This document shows positions 27,465 to 36,220 of a stretch of 64,000 nucleotides of DNA, one piece after another. Location of the stretch: positions 243,562 through 307,561 of the forward strand of contig NZ_QZCG01000005.1 in the NCBI RefSeq assembly GCF_003591515.1, given 5' to 3'. Origin of the DNA: Paracoccus onubensis (GTDB lineage Bacteria; Pseudomonadota; Alphaproteobacteria; Rhodobacterales; Rhodobacteraceae). Positions within the stretch are counted from its first letter, which is position 1. Each line of letters opens with the position of its first letter. The position numbers and the translations under genes are program-made. A model generated the notes under the pieces. That model ran no database searches. It worked only from the letters and a program-made list of their open reading frames with translations, and had not been told where the DNA came from.

Positions 27465-28654
27465 GATCTTTCCCCGAATTTGAAGGTTGCAAGGGTCAGC
27501 AGCACGGCCAGGACAGGCATAACGGCGCCAAGCGGGAACAGGCTTCCAAGCCCCCATCCCGCCGCAATCGCGCTGCCGCCAATGGCCGCACCAACGGCAT
27601 TGGCAAGATTGAAGGCCGAGATATTCAGGGTCGACGCCAGTTCCGCGCTTGCACCTTCGGACCGGCTCAGCATGAAGGACTGAAGCGGCGCGAGGGTCGA
27701 AAAGGCCGCCACGCCGAACAGGAAAAGCGAGATCATCGCGGCAAACGGATTCCCCATGCCAAAGCGCATGGCCAGTATCACCGCCGCCAGCCCTGCCAGA
27801 GTTCCCAGCAAGGCCGGACGCAACCCGCGATCCGCGAGGCGGCCGCCAAGGATGTTGCCCACCACGATGCCCGCGCCGAACAGCAGCAGGTATCGCGACA
27901 CATGCGCCGAAGAAACCCCGCTGATCCCGGTCAGGATCGGGACGATATAGGTAAAGACCAGAAACACTCCGGCATAGCCAAGCGTCGTGGTGGCAAGCGC
28001 CAATAGTGGCGCACCGCGCAGAAGCCGTGCAAGGCTGTGCCAATTGGCCGGGGTTTCACTGCGGGTAGCGGCGGGCAGCGACAATGCGCTGGCGACAAGG
28101 GCCAGCAGGCCGATGCCGCTCACGCTCCAGAAAGTCGCGCGCCAGCCGAGTGCCTGACCCAATTCGGTACCGAAGGGCAGACCCAGCACCGTCGCGAGGG
28201 TCAGACCGGTAAAGACCAGCGCAATGGCCGATGCCTTGCGTTCGGGCGGAACCAGACTCTGCGCGACGACCGTCCCGACACCAAAAAAGGTGCCATGCGC
28301 AAAGCCGCTGATGATGCGCCCCAGCATCAGCAGCCCATAGCTTGGGGCCACGGCGCACAGGATATTGGCAAGGATAAAGATCGCCATCAGTGCAAGGATC
28401 ACGTTGCGATGCGGCAGGCGCGCCGTGGCAAGGGTCAGCAGCGGGCCGCCAAAGGTGACGCCAAGCGCATAGCCGCTGATCAGCAGGCCCGCCGACGGCA
28501 CGCTGACCGAAAGCGACTGTGCCACCTCGACCAGCAATCCCATGATCACGAATTCGGTCAGGCCAATCCCGAAAGCACCGATGCCGAGCGCGGCAAGGGC
28601 CCAGCGTGCATTGCGGCCGGTCTCGATCTGTCCGGCGGCGAGGGCTGTCGTCAT
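27461..28654 (-). CDS. MFS efflux transporter (arabinose-efflux-permease type)
   Basis: The product has 397 residues and 12 predicted membrane segments. It has the drug-efflux MFS features GIGLTEFVIMGLLVEVAQSLSVSVPSAGLLISGYALGVTFGGPLL and LGRIISGFAHGTFFGVG. The ATG at 28654 is chosen because GGAG lies 9 bases upstream; the GTG at 28669 would place that site inside the gene. It is coupled to the GDSL esterase gene and faces a LysR gene across 109 bases, which suggests control by that regulator. Confidence 0.9.
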   Translation of the reverse strand: MTTALAAGQIETGRNARWALAALGIGAFGIGLTEFVIMGLLVEVAQSLSVSVPSAGLLISGYALGVTFGGPLLTLATARLPHRNVILALMAIFILANILCAVAPSYGLLMLGRIISGFAHGTFFGVGTVVAQSLVPPERKASAIALVFTGLTLATVLGLPFGTELGQALGWRATFWSVSGIGLLALVASALSLPAATRSETPANWHSLARLLRGAPLLALATTTLGYAGVFLVFTYIVPILTGISGVSSAHVSRYLLLFGAGIVVGNILGGRLADRGLRPALLGTLAGLAAVILAMRFGMGNPFAAMISLFLFGVAAFSTLAPLQSFMLSRSEGASAELASTLNISAFNLANAVGAAIGGSAIAAGWGLGSLFPLGAVMPVLAVLLTLATFKFGERS

Positions 28655-28763
28655 GATGCATATCTCCACTTGTTCGGGTGGAAGATCGGCACAGTCGACT
28701 TGAGAAACCAGACGCTGAAAACTACAAGCAATTGTGCCTGTTGTTCACAGATGGATAAGGCGA

Positions 28764-29600
28764 ATGCGCGACACCAACCGGCTTGCGGAAATCGAGACCC
28801 TGTTAAGCGTCATCGCAGAGGGCAGTTTCTCTGCCGCCGCAAGAATGCGTGGAATGACGCCATCGGCCGTCTCCAAGATGATGGCCCGGCTCGAACAACG
28901 GCTGGGCGTCACCCTGCTGAAGCGCTCGACCCGAAAGGTTCAGGTGACCGAGGAAGGCGCACGTTTCGCGCGGCAAGGCCAGGCGATCCTGGAGGCGCTG
29001 GATGCGGCGGAGCATGAGGCGAGCTGTGGTCGGATTGCGGGCAGCGTGCGGATCGCCACCAGCGCTGCCTATGCCAACAATATTCTGGCGCCGATCCTTG
29101 GCGGCTTATTGCGCACCTATCCCGAGATTCGCATCGATCTGGTGATTGGCGACAATGTCAGCGATCTTTACGGTCAACCGATCGATCTGGCGGTACGGGC
29201 CGGACCGCTTGACAGCTCGAACCTCATGGCTCGCCATCTGGGGCAGAGCGAGATTGTCGAGGTCATGGCCCCACCCCGGAACGATGATCTGCCATCATCG
29301 CTTCGGATCGGCTTTTCCTATGCCCGCCGCGACATCACATGGCGGCAGGGATCACCGCGCCTGCAGGTCAATGACGGCGCCACCATCGCGGCCCTCGTTG
29401 CCGCCGGCGCCGGTGTCGCACGTGTCGGCCGCTTTACCGTCGCCCGTGAACTGGCGGCAGGGACCGTTGCGCTTTGCGATCCGCATGCAGAACCGGTTTT
29501 CGAGGATTTTCATCTGCTCTATGTCGGGCGTGCCAAGACGCTTCCGCGCCGGGTCCAGTCAGTGCTGGACTATCTCGCCAAACATGGCCGGGTCGATTAG
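28764..29600 (+). CDS. LysR-family transcriptional regulator
   Basis: The product has 278 residues. The winged helix is visible in ETLLSVIAEGSFSAAARMRGMTPSAVSKMMARLEQRLGVTLLKRSTRKVQVTEEG, followed by a LysR substrate domain (GSVRIATSAAYANNILAPILGGLLRTYPEIRIDLVIGD). That domain is slightly shorter than usual between residues 170 and 190. The start at 28764 is the ATG next to MRDTNRLAEIE. It is divergent from the MFS/esterase operon and probably controls it. Confidence 0.9.
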   Translation: MRDTNRLAEIETLLSVIAEGSFSAAARMRGMTPSAVSKMMARLEQRLGVTLLKRSTRKVQVTEEGARFARQGQAILEALDAAEHEASCGRIAGSVRIATSAAYANNILAPILGGLLRTYPEIRIDLVIGDNVSDLYGQPIDLAVRAGPLDSSNLMARHLGQSEIVEVMAPPRNDDLPSSLRIGFSYARRDITWRQGSPRLQVNDGATIAALVAAGAGVARVGRFTVARELAAGTVALCDPHAEPVFEDFHLLYVGRAKTLPRRVQSVLDYLAKHGRVD

Positions 29601-29743
29601 GTCAGCTTTAAACGAAGCGGACTCCCTCTATCCGCTATCGATCGTCATATAAAGGGAGCGGCCAAGCTGCCTTGCAGCGACGCGGCACAGCCCTCGAACA
29701 TCACCGGCGCGGAATCCGTCATTGCGTTGCGCCTTCAATCCTA

Positions 29744-29770
29744 TATATTGACATAAGCAACATATAAATT
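29744..29770. promoter_or_regulatory. AT-rich promoter/operator candidate upstream of the MarR-GNAT gene
   Basis: TATATTG (29744-29750) and CAACATATA (29758-29766) form an imperfect inverted repeat that encloses TTGACA (29748-29753). The region is clearly more AT-rich than the surroundings. This fits a MarR-type autoregulatory site over a promoter, but a well-spaced -10 box is not obvious. Confidence 0.35.
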
Positions 29771-29781
29771 GATTTGGCATC

Positions 29782-30729
29782 ATGAATATGATCCAGGATG
29801 AAAATCCCAGCGATTCCGATATTGCCTCCGTCCGGCAGTTCAATCGCTTTCACACAAGGCTGGTCGGCGCATTGAACGATCGCCTGCTGGCCTCTGACTA
29901 CTCGCTGCCGCAGGTGCGCATCCTCTATGAAATCGCGAATGCGCGGCCCGATGCACCGCCGTCGGCCCGCGAGCTTGGCAGGATTCTGCGGATGGATACC
30001 GGCTATCTCAGCCGCATCGTGTCCGGGCTGGAAGGTGAAGGGCTCGTCATGCGAACGCCATCTTCCGACAACGCGAAGCGGCTGGCACTGACGCTGACCG
30101 ATCGGGGCCGCGCGGTATTCAACGGATTGAATGCGGCATCGGCGGAAGAGGTCGCGGCACTTCTTGCCCCGCTTTCAAAATCGGAGCGCGGTCAGCTTGT
30201 GGGCGCAATGCACCGCATCCGCCGGTTGCTGGGGGACGGCCCGGACGACAGGACCTTCATCCTCCGTGACCCTCGGCCCGGCGATCTTGGGTGGATCACG
30301 CATAGGCAAGGCATGCTCTACGCCCGCGAATACGGCTGGGACTGGACATTCGAGGCCCTGGTCGCCGAGATCGTCGGGCAATTCGTGAAAGAATTCATTC
30401 CCGATCGGGAACGGTGCTGGATCGCGGAAATGGAGGGCGTCGTCGTCGGATCGGTCTTCGTCGTCCGTCAGGATGACGAAACCGCCAAATTGCGCTTGCT
30501 TTATGTCGATCCGGCGGCGCGGGGCCGTGGGCTTGGGCGACGGCTGGTCGAGGAATGCATCCGCTTCGCCCAGGGAAAGGGCTACAGGCGCATGGTCCTG
30601 TGGACCAACGATATCCTGATCTCTGCCCGTCGCATCTATGAGGCGGCGGGGTTCACGCTGATCGAGGAAGAACCGCATCACAGTTTCGGAAAGGATCTGG
30701 TCGGGCAGGTCTGGGAGCGTAATCTGTGA
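29782..30729 (+). CDS. fused MarR regulator and GNAT acetyltransferase
   Basis: The product has 315 residues. Residues 1-150 form a MarR winged helix (LPQVRILYEIANARP, ARELGRILRMDTGYLSRIVSGLEGEGLVMRTPSSDNAKRLALTLTDRGR). Residues 158-315 form a GNAT domain with the acetyl-CoA loop VDPAARGRGLGRRLVEECIRFA and the YEAAGF motif. Such fusions are a known bacterial architecture and probably couple ligand acetylation to gene control. The stop overlaps the next gene's GTG start, so regulator, exporter and thioesterase form one unit. Confidence 0.92.
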   Translation: MNMIQDENPSDSDIASVRQFNRFHTRLVGALNDRLLASDYSLPQVRILYEIANARPDAPPSARELGRILRMDTGYLSRIVSGLEGEGLVMRTPSSDNAKRLALTLTDRGRAVFNGLNAASAEEVAALLAPLSKSERGQLVGAMHRIRRLLGDGPDDRTFILRDPRPGDLGWITHRQGMLYAREYGWDWTFEALVAEIVGQFVKEFIPDRERCWIAEMEGVVVGSVFVVRQDDETAKLRLLYVDPAARGRGLGRRLVEECIRFAQGKGYRRMVLWTNDILISARRIYEAAGFTLIEEEPHHSFGKDLVGQVWERNL

Positions 30730-31625
30730 GGCTGGCCCTTCTGGCAGCGGCGGCGACAGGCGTGCAGGTCGGCTCCGCTCTCGTTGCCAGCGAAGCGGTC
30801 GTGGCCGAAGTCGGCGCGGGGCGCCTTGGCTTTCTGCGATACGGCCTTGCACTGATCTTCCTTCTGCCCTTCGCGCTGCGATCTATCGGGCCTTCGGTCG
30901 GGAAATACGATCTTCTGCCCATCGCCCTGATCGGGATCGGCCAGTTCGGCGTTCTGATCGCGCTGCTGAATGTTGCCGTCCTCTACTCCAGCTCTGCCCG
31001 CGTTTCGCTGGTCTTCGCGACGCTGCCCGTGGTGACGCTGGCGATCGGCTGGGCCAGGTCGGGTTCGGGCGTGACACCGCGTATCTTTGCCGCAATCATC
31101 TGTTCGGTGATCGGCGTGGCCGTGCTTCTGGCTGGCGATGCCTTGTCAGGCCGATTGGCGGCGTCCGACCTGATCGGATTGGGATGCGCCGCCCTCGCCA
31201 CTCTGACGGCGGCGCTGTGTTCGAACCTCTACGGCCCTTATCTTCGCCGCTATGGCGTCGTGAAAGTCAGCGTGATCGCGATGGCTGCATCCCTTGCGCC
31301 TCTTGGGCTGCTGGGGATGATCGAGGCGCATGGAACGGCTGTCGCGGACTGGCCGGCCGCAACCTTCTTCCTGATCGGCTTCATCGGCCTGTCCAGTGGT
31401 ATTGGCTACCTGATGTGGCTCTACGCGCTCGCCAACGCCCCGGCGGGGATCGTCACCGCGTTCCTGGCCCTCAGCCCCATCACGGCGGTTGCCTTCTCGG
31501 TGATCTGGCTGGATATGCGGGCCAGCGGTGCGCTTGCCTTGGCCCTTGTCCTTATCATCGGCGGATTGGCCTTCACCGGTATCCGCTCTCAACCGAAACC
31601 GGAAAACAGGATACTTCCCGAATGA
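30726..31625 (+). CDS. EamA/DMT-superfamily transporter
   Basis: The product has 299 residues with about ten membrane segments in two EamA repeats (GRLGFLRYGLALIFLLPFALR in the first; LIGFIGLSSGIGYLMWLYALANAPAGIVTAFLALSPITAV in the second). EamA transporters often export amino acids or metabolites. The GTG start at 30726 overlaps the MarR-GNAT stop (GTGA), and its own stop overlaps the next start (ATGA). Confidence 0.9.
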   Translation: MRLALLAAAATGVQVGSALVASEAVVAEVGAGRLGFLRYGLALIFLLPFALRSIGPSVGKYDLLPIALIGIGQFGVLIALLNVAVLYSSSARVSLVFATLPVVTLAIGWARSGSGVTPRIFAAIICSVIGVAVLLAGDALSGRLAASDLIGLGCAALATLTAALCSNLYGPYLRRYGVVKVSVIAMAASLAPLGLLGMIEAHGTAVADWPAATFFLIGFIGLSSGIGYLMWLYALANAPAGIVTAFLALSPITAVAFSVIWLDMRASGALALALVLIIGGLAFTGIRSQPKPENRILPE

Positions 31626-32038
31626 AGGATACATTGATCGCCGGGCTTTCCCATGAAACCGAAATCACCGTCACGCAGGAGATGCTGGTGCCGAATGTCT
31701 CGGCCGAGTTGGGCGCCTTCGCCGACATGCCGCCGGTATTCGCCACGGCCATGATGGTCGGTTTCATCGAGGCGACCTGCATCGAATGTCTGCGCGGCCA
31801 TCTTGGCGATGGCCAGCACACGGTTGGAATCCATATCGATGTCAGTCATTTGGCGGCGACTCCAAAGGACATGAAGGTCCGTGCCGCGGTCGAACTGGAG
31901 AAGATCGACGGCAAGAAACTCACCTTCCGGGTAGAGGCATTCGATGAAGCGGGCCTGATCGGACAGGGAAGCCATCAGCGGGCGGTCATCGACGTCGAGC
32001 GGTTCGTCCAGAAGGTGAGTGAAAAAGCGGCACGATAG
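31622..32038 (+). CDS. FlK-like hot-dog thioesterase
   Basis: The product has 138 residues. It matches the fluoroacetyl-CoA thioesterase (FlK)-type fold: VFATAMMVGFIEATCIE supplies the Thr and Glu, and GIHIDVSHLAATPKDMKVRAAVELEKIDG the catalytic His. Such enzymes hydrolyse small acyl-CoA thioesters in the cytosol. The ATG at 31622 overlaps the EamA stop. With the acetyltransferase-type regulator and the exporter it may detoxify a reactive acid or amine; this is inference from context. Confidence 0.88.
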   Translation: MKDTLIAGLSHETEITVTQEMLVPNVSAELGAFADMPPVFATAMMVGFIEATCIECLRGHLGDGQHTVGIHIDVSHLAATPKDMKVRAAVELEKIDGKKLTFRVEAFDEAGLIGQGSHQRAVIDVERFVQKVSEKAAR

Positions 32039-32263
32039 ATCCCGTAGCTGCCATCGACGATGTGCGTGGCATCCTGTCGTCGGGGATCCGAAACGGCCAA
32101 TTTCCGCGCCCGCGCGATATTGCGATGGAGCCCGGGCATCATGCCGCCAGAGCCTTCGATAATTTACCCCCCATTCGTCCTTGCCGCCCCGCCCGGAGCA
32201 AGCTCCGCGATCTGCGGGGCTGCCCGGCGGGATTTTCGGCCTGTCCCTTGAAGGGTGTCTGTT

Positions 32264-33316
32264 CTACGCGGGTTCGGTGACGTTCTGCGCCAGCCTTGCA
32301 TCCACCACGGCGACAATCTCGTCGATATCGGCAAAGGGCATGCCCACGGCCTCGCCCAGTTTCTGGACGATCTTGTCGACCCGCTCGATCTGCGTCGCCC
32401 CGTCATAAACGGCACGCGCAGCCGAAGAGGGTTTCAGCAGACCTTCGGCTGCCTTGGCATATTTCTCAAACGGCACCTGATCCGCCGGATCCGCGCCCAG
32501 CTTGCGGGCGATCGCATCCACATGACTGTAAATGGCCCGCGACTTCTTCAGATCGGAATGCACGGCTTCGCGAATGGCCCGTGCGTCGCCGGGCGTGATG
32601 CAACGATAGTTGCCGGTCAGCAGCATCGACCATTTCGCCAGCGGTACGAAAAGCGAATCGAAGACTTTCAGCTTGACCGGCACATCCTTGCCATCAAGCG
32701 TCACAGCGGCGATGTCGTCTTCCATCTGGCGTAACATCCGGTTGTGACCGTCATCCGCGAAAGCGGCCGCCTTGAAATTCGTTGGCAGGCCGACATGCAA
32801 TATGTTCGCCTCCTCCTCAGGTGGCCGGAATGCCTGCGGATCGGGGCTGCAAAGGCTCATCAGCCCCGGCTCGAAGCCATCCCAGACCCGCGGCGCGGAA
32901 TAGGCATCCTCCAGCATGGCATGGTCAATGCCGCTGATTCTGCGAAGGAAAGGCAGGGGCGGCATGTTCATGATCGACAGGCAGGGGCGTCCCGATTGCG
33001 CGATATCGGCCATGAGCGGCCGTACGCCGGGGGCTCCGTATTGCGGCTCTTGCATGGCCAGCGCGACCAGATCATATGCCGCCGGAGTCGCCTGTTCCGG
33101 CGTGACCGCGCCGACCCGGCCGGGCAGATCCACTGACCGGATCGCGCGATGCGCGTCCTCGCCTCGTAGCTGGATACGGACTTCCGTGCCATTCTTGTTG
33201 ATAAGACTCGCTGTGGCGGGACGACACACCAGATCCACCTCGTGACCCGCCATTGCCAGTTTCGTACCCAGCAGCGATCCATAGGAAGCTCCTAGTATCA
33301 ATATCTTATACGCCAT
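32264..33316 (-). CDS. ketopantoate-reductase-like NAD(P)-dependent oxidoreductase
   Basis: The product has 350 residues. The N-terminal Rossmann strand KILILGASYGSLLGTKLAMAGHEVDLVCR and the two-domain layout match the ApbA/PanE family. The dinucleotide loop reads GASYGS instead of the usual GxGxxG. The C-terminal helical domain begins near AKWSMLLTGNYRCITPGDARAIREAV. It is longer than PanE (about 300), so it is probably a paralogue with another 2-oxo or 2-hydroxy acid substrate. It stands alone. Confidence 0.8.
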   Translation of the reverse strand: MAYKILILGASYGSLLGTKLAMAGHEVDLVCRPATASLINKNGTEVRIQLRGEDAHRAIRSVDLPGRVGAVTPEQATPAAYDLVALAMQEPQYGAPGVRPLMADIAQSGRPCLSIMNMPPLPFLRRISGIDHAMLEDAYSAPRVWDGFEPGLMSLCSPDPQAFRPPEEEANILHVGLPTNFKAAAFADDGHNRMLRQMEDDIAAVTLDGKDVPVKLKVFDSLFVPLAKWSMLLTGNYRCITPGDARAIREAVHSDLKKSRAIYSHVDAIARKLGADPADQVPFEKYAKAAEGLLKPSSAARAVYDGATQIERVDKIVQKLGEAVGMPFADIDEIVAVVDARLAQNVTEPA

Positions 33317-33591
33317 TCCAGCTCTCGCTCTTTTCTGTTTTCATTTCCAGGAAGGACGGCATCCGCAATTTTTCCGCATCCACAAGCTTTCGGCTACGGT
33401 ATACCTTCGGGTACAAAAATTACGAATCCTGCCCTTTTTCCGTCAGATTGTTATCAAGAAATGAAGGGAGGTGGTCAAGCTGATCATAAGTTGTATGAGG
33501 CGGATCGCATTTATACGAGAAGCACGTATCGGCAATGTCGCAACAGATCGGTTCGGGTCGATCCTGTTCGCACCGTCGGCTTTTTTGTTTC
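33317..33591. other. intergenic region, nothing coding recognised
   Basis: The region is AT-richer than its surroundings. It contains a small palindrome GGTATACC (33399-33406) and a T-run after GTCGGC near 33575-33590, which may end transcription. It serves as the upstream region of two divergent genes. Confidence 0.35.
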
Positions 33592-33628
33592 CCATATGGT
33601 GAATTGTTTGCTATAGTTCACCATATGG
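33592..33628. promoter_or_regulatory. perfect 12-bp inverted repeat at the ArsR start codon
   Basis: CCATATGGTGAA (33592-33603) and TTCACCATATGG (33617-33628) are exact reverse complements separated by 13 bases. The right arm contains the ATG of the ArsR gene, and each arm holds its own CCATATGG palindrome. The position suits autorepression by the ArsR dimer. Confidence 0.75.
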
Positions 33629-33969
33629 AAAACTATAATTTCACTTTGGACACTGCATTTCATGCGCTTGCGGATCCGACCAGAAGGGCGGTGATCAATC
33701 GCCTGGTAGAGGGGGACGCACCAGTCAAGAAACTCGCAGAGCCTTTCGACATGGGGCTCCCCGCCTTCCTGAAACATCTCCGTGTGCTTGAAGAAAGCGG
33801 GCTGATCACGACCCGGAAATGCGGTCGCGTGCGAACCTGCCGGTTGCAGCCCAAACGACTGTCGGACGCAGAGGCGTGGCTTTCCGAGCAGCGCGAGCTT
33901 TGGCAGGCGGGTGCCGACCGGCTTGCCGCCTATGTGGAAAATCAGATGAGAGAGGATGATGACGAATGA
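33625..33969 (+). CDS. ArsR-family transcriptional regulator
   Basis: The product has 114 residues. The winged helix is clear: AFHALADPTRRAVINRLVEGDAPVKKLAEPFDMGLPAFLKHLRVLEESGLITTRKCGRVRTCRL. There is no metal-binding CxC in helix 3, so it belongs to the group of ArsR proteins paired with SRPBCC (AHSA1) proteins. The start at 33625 lies within a perfect inverted repeat. Its stop overlaps the next gene's ATG by four bases. Confidence 0.92.
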   Translation: MENYNFTLDTAFHALADPTRRAVINRLVEGDAPVKKLAEPFDMGLPAFLKHLRVLEESGLITTRKCGRVRTCRLQPKRLSDAEAWLSEQRELWQAGADRLAAYVENQMREDDDE

Positions 33970-34436
33970 CACCCCAAGACAATGAGCTATCGATTTCACG
34001 GCTCATCAACGCCGCGCCGGGCAAGGTCTGGAAGGCATGGAGTACGCCCGAGCATCTTGCGAAATGGTGGATTCCCGATCCGATCGAATGCAAGGTGATC
34101 AAGCTGGACCTGCGCCCGGGAGGCGGTTTCGAGACCCGGATGCGCGAAGGAAATGGTGACTTCAAGCCACATGTCGAAGCCTGTTTCCTTGATATTGTCC
34201 CCGAGCGGCGGCTGGTATGGACGACGGTTCTTGCCGAGGCATGGCGGCCGATTGAGCCTTGGCTGGCTTTGACCGCGACCATCACATTATCTGCCGAAGC
34301 GGATGGCACCCGCTATTCGGCGCATGTGATGCACAAAAGCGCATCCGATAAACGCAAACATGAAGAAATGGGATTTCAGGAAGGATGGGGGACCACAATC
34401 GACCAGTTGGCAGCCTTCGTGGAGCGGCAGGGCTGA
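33966..34436 (+). CDS. SRPBCC (AHSA1-type) domain protein
   Basis: The product has 156 residues with a START-like helix-grip fold: ISRLINAAPGKVWKAWSTPEHLAKWWIPDP at the start, then LDLRPGGGFETRMREGNG, ERRLVWTTVL, and the C-terminal helix FQEGWGTTIDQLAAFVERQ. AHSA1-type proteins bind hydrophobic ligands; they very often sit directly behind an ArsR gene, as here. The ligand is unknown. Confidence 0.9.
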   Translation: MTPQDNELSISRLINAAPGKVWKAWSTPEHLAKWWIPDPIECKVIKLDLRPGGGFETRMREGNGDFKPHVEACFLDIVPERRLVWTTVLAEAWRPIEPWLALTATITLSAEADGTRYSAHVMHKSASDKRKHEEMGFQEGWGTTIDQLAAFVERQG

Positions 34437-34582
34437 AGCGTCGTTTCCCGCCGCAGAATGGCAGATCGGTTACCAGCCGGCCTTGTGGCACTATGGCGGG
34501 CTGATCCGATCACCCTGACTGGCAGCCGGTCACGGATGGCCCTGACCGGCCATCGCCCGCGATCCTCGCCTGACCGGTGACC

Positions 34583-35026
34583 TCAGGAGGCGCTTTCCTT
34601 GCCCGTCAGCGCCTGATGCAGGCGCCGGACCTCGCGGTTGAGGGCGATCATCTCTTCCGCCGCCATACCGGCCCGGTTGAAAAGGGCTTCGCCAAGGCAG
34701 CGGCTTTCGGTCTTCAGTTCAAGGCCGCGCGCTGTCAGGGCGACCAGAACCCCCCGCTCATCATCCTGACGCCGCGTCCGGGTGACAAGCCCGGCAGTCT
34801 CCAGCCGTTTCACCAGCGGCGTGATCGTGCTCGGCTCCAGATCCAGCCGGGTTGCGATCGCACTGATGCTGCGCCCGTCTTTCTCCCACAGAACGTTCAG
34901 AACCAGATATTGCGGATAGGTGATCCCCAACTGGTCCAGCAGCGGCTTGTAAAGGCGGTTGATCGCCATGGATGTCGCATAAAGCGAGAAGCACAGCTGA
35001 TCTTCAAGGGTCAGGTCATGGGTCAT
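34583..35026 (-). CDS. ohrR: OhrR, organic-hydroperoxide-sensing MarR regulator
   Basis: The product has 147 residues. LTLEDQLCFSLYATSMAINRLYKPLLDQLGITYPQYLVL is the OhrR signature, with the peroxidatic Cys in LCF near residue 12. The wing region RTRRQDDERGVLVALTARG is typical. Oxidation of that cysteine by organic hydroperoxides releases DNA. The start at 35026 matches the family length. It is divergent from ohr across palindromic AT-rich DNA. Confidence 0.94.
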   Translation of the reverse strand: MTHDLTLEDQLCFSLYATSMAINRLYKPLLDQLGITYPQYLVLNVLWEKDGRSISAIATRLDLEPSTITPLVKRLETAGLVTRTRRQDDERGVLVALTARGLELKTESRCLGEALFNRAGMAAEEMIALNREVRRLHQALTGKESAS

Positions 35027-35106
35027 GACTATGCTTATCACGGAATTTGTTATCGCGACAATAAAAAAGCTGGACATGACATCCCGCTATCTCTATGAAA
35101 ACAAAT

Positions 35107-35131
35107 TATTGCAATAATAATTATTGTAATA
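35107..35131. promoter_or_regulatory. OhrR operator candidate
   Basis: TATTGCAATA (35107-35116, perfect palindrome) and TATTGTAATA (35122-35131) lie in the ohrR-ohr spacer, 20 bases before the ohr start. Their centres are 15 bases apart. Known OhrR sites are AT-rich palindromes in this position. Confidence 0.7.
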
Positions 35132-35150
35132 TAAAAAAACGGAGATAATC

Positions 35151-35576
35151 ATGTCAGTCCAGGTTCTCTACCGAACCCAAGCCACTGCAACCGGGGGCCG
35201 TGAAGGCCAGGCCCGCAGCGAAGACGGCCGCCTGGAGGTCGCCCTGTCGACGCCGAAGGAACTGGGCGGCGCGGGCGGTGCCGGCACCAATCCCGAACAG
35301 CTCTTCGCGGCCGGTTATGCCGCATGCTTTCTTGGCGCGCTCAAACTTGTCGCCCAGCAGCAGAAATTGAAGATCCCGGCCGATGCCGCGATCACCGCCA
35401 CTGTGGGCATCGGGCCGCGCAGTGAAGGCGGTTTCGGCATCACGGCCGATCTTTCGATCAGCCTGCCGGGCATCGCGCGCGAGGATGCGCAGAAGCTGGC
35501 CGAGGCGGCGCATCAGACCTGCCCCTATTCGAATGCCACCCGGAACAATATCGCGGTCGGCCTGACGATCATCTGA
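35151..35576 (+). CDS. ohr: Ohr, organic hydroperoxide resistance protein
   Basis: The product has 141 residues, the normal Ohr length. The two catalytic cysteines are present in [16 protein letters not shown] and [16 protein letters not shown], together with the Arg and Glu region at [15 protein letters not shown]. Ohr reduces fatty-acid and other organic hydroperoxides with lipoyl-dependent recycling. CGGAG precedes the start. It is controlled by the divergent ohrR. Confidence 0.95.
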   Translation: MSVQVLYRTQATATGGREGQARSEDGRLEVALSTPKELGGAGGAGTNPEQLFAAGYAACFLGALKLVAQQQKLKIPADAAITATVGIGPRSEGGFGITADLSISLPGIAREDAQKLAEAAHQTCPYSNATRNNIAVGLTII

Positions 35577-35702
35577 GGCCGGTTCCGCAAGCGCAGCCAG
35601 TCCTCATCAGAGCCGTAACGCTTGGCGACAGGCAAACGCCTGCGCCGGGCGCTCACGACGGCCCCCACCAGACACTCATGGATATTAGCAAAGGAAGCAA
35701 AG

Positions 35703-36200
35703 ATGTTCGGAATCACACCCCTGGGCTGGCTACACACGCTTGGAAGCCTGCCGGCCATCCCCCTTGCAATCTACATGCTTGCGCGTCACGGACGGATTGT
35801 GCCCCAATCCAACGCGGGCAAGCTTTATTTCATCTTCATGCTGATCGGGGGACTGACCGTTTTCCTGGTTGCAAAGCAGCCTGTGAGCAACGGCATTGCG
35901 ACCGTGACACTGATCCTGCTTTTCGCCGGCTACGGCGTTGGCCGAATTGCGGGATTGGGACGCGCCGCCCGGTATTTCGAAACCATCCTTCTGACCGTCA
36001 CGGTCTTTCTGCTGCTGGTGCCCTCGGTATCCGAGACGCTGAGACGGGTTCCGGATGGCAATCCGATTGCGGCTGATCCGGGTTCTCCGATCCTGCTGGG
36101 CGCGCTTGGCACGCTGTTCGTCATGTTGATTTTGGGGCTGGTGGGGCAGATCATATATCTGCGCAAGACTACCACACAGGCGGACCCTGTTTCGGGCTGA
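35703..36200 (+). CDS. small integral membrane protein, unknown function
   Basis: The product has 165 residues and about five membrane segments (for example LYFIFMLIGGLTVFLVA, TVTLILLFAGYGVGRIAGL, TILLTVTVFLLLVPSV, LGALGTLFVMLILGLVGQIIYL). AAGGA lies 9 bases before ATG 35703. I cannot assign a family with confidence. It stands between ohr and an SDR gene and could be transcribed with ohr. Confidence 0.75.
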   Translation: MFGITPLGWLHTLGSLPAIPLAIYMLARHGRIVPQSNAGKLYFIFMLIGGLTVFLVAKQPVSNGIATVTLILLFAGYGVGRIAGLGRAARYFETILLTVTVFLLLVPSVSETLRRVPDGNPIAADPGSPILLGALGTLFVMLILGLVGQIIYLRKTTTQADPVSG

Positions 36201-36220
36201 CCTGTGTGGCTGCTGCCGGT

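Noticed and set aside
33253..33483. 76-codon plus-strand frame upstream of the ArsR gene
   Set aside because: It begins inside the antisense of the ketopantoate-reductase-like gene and shows no domain.
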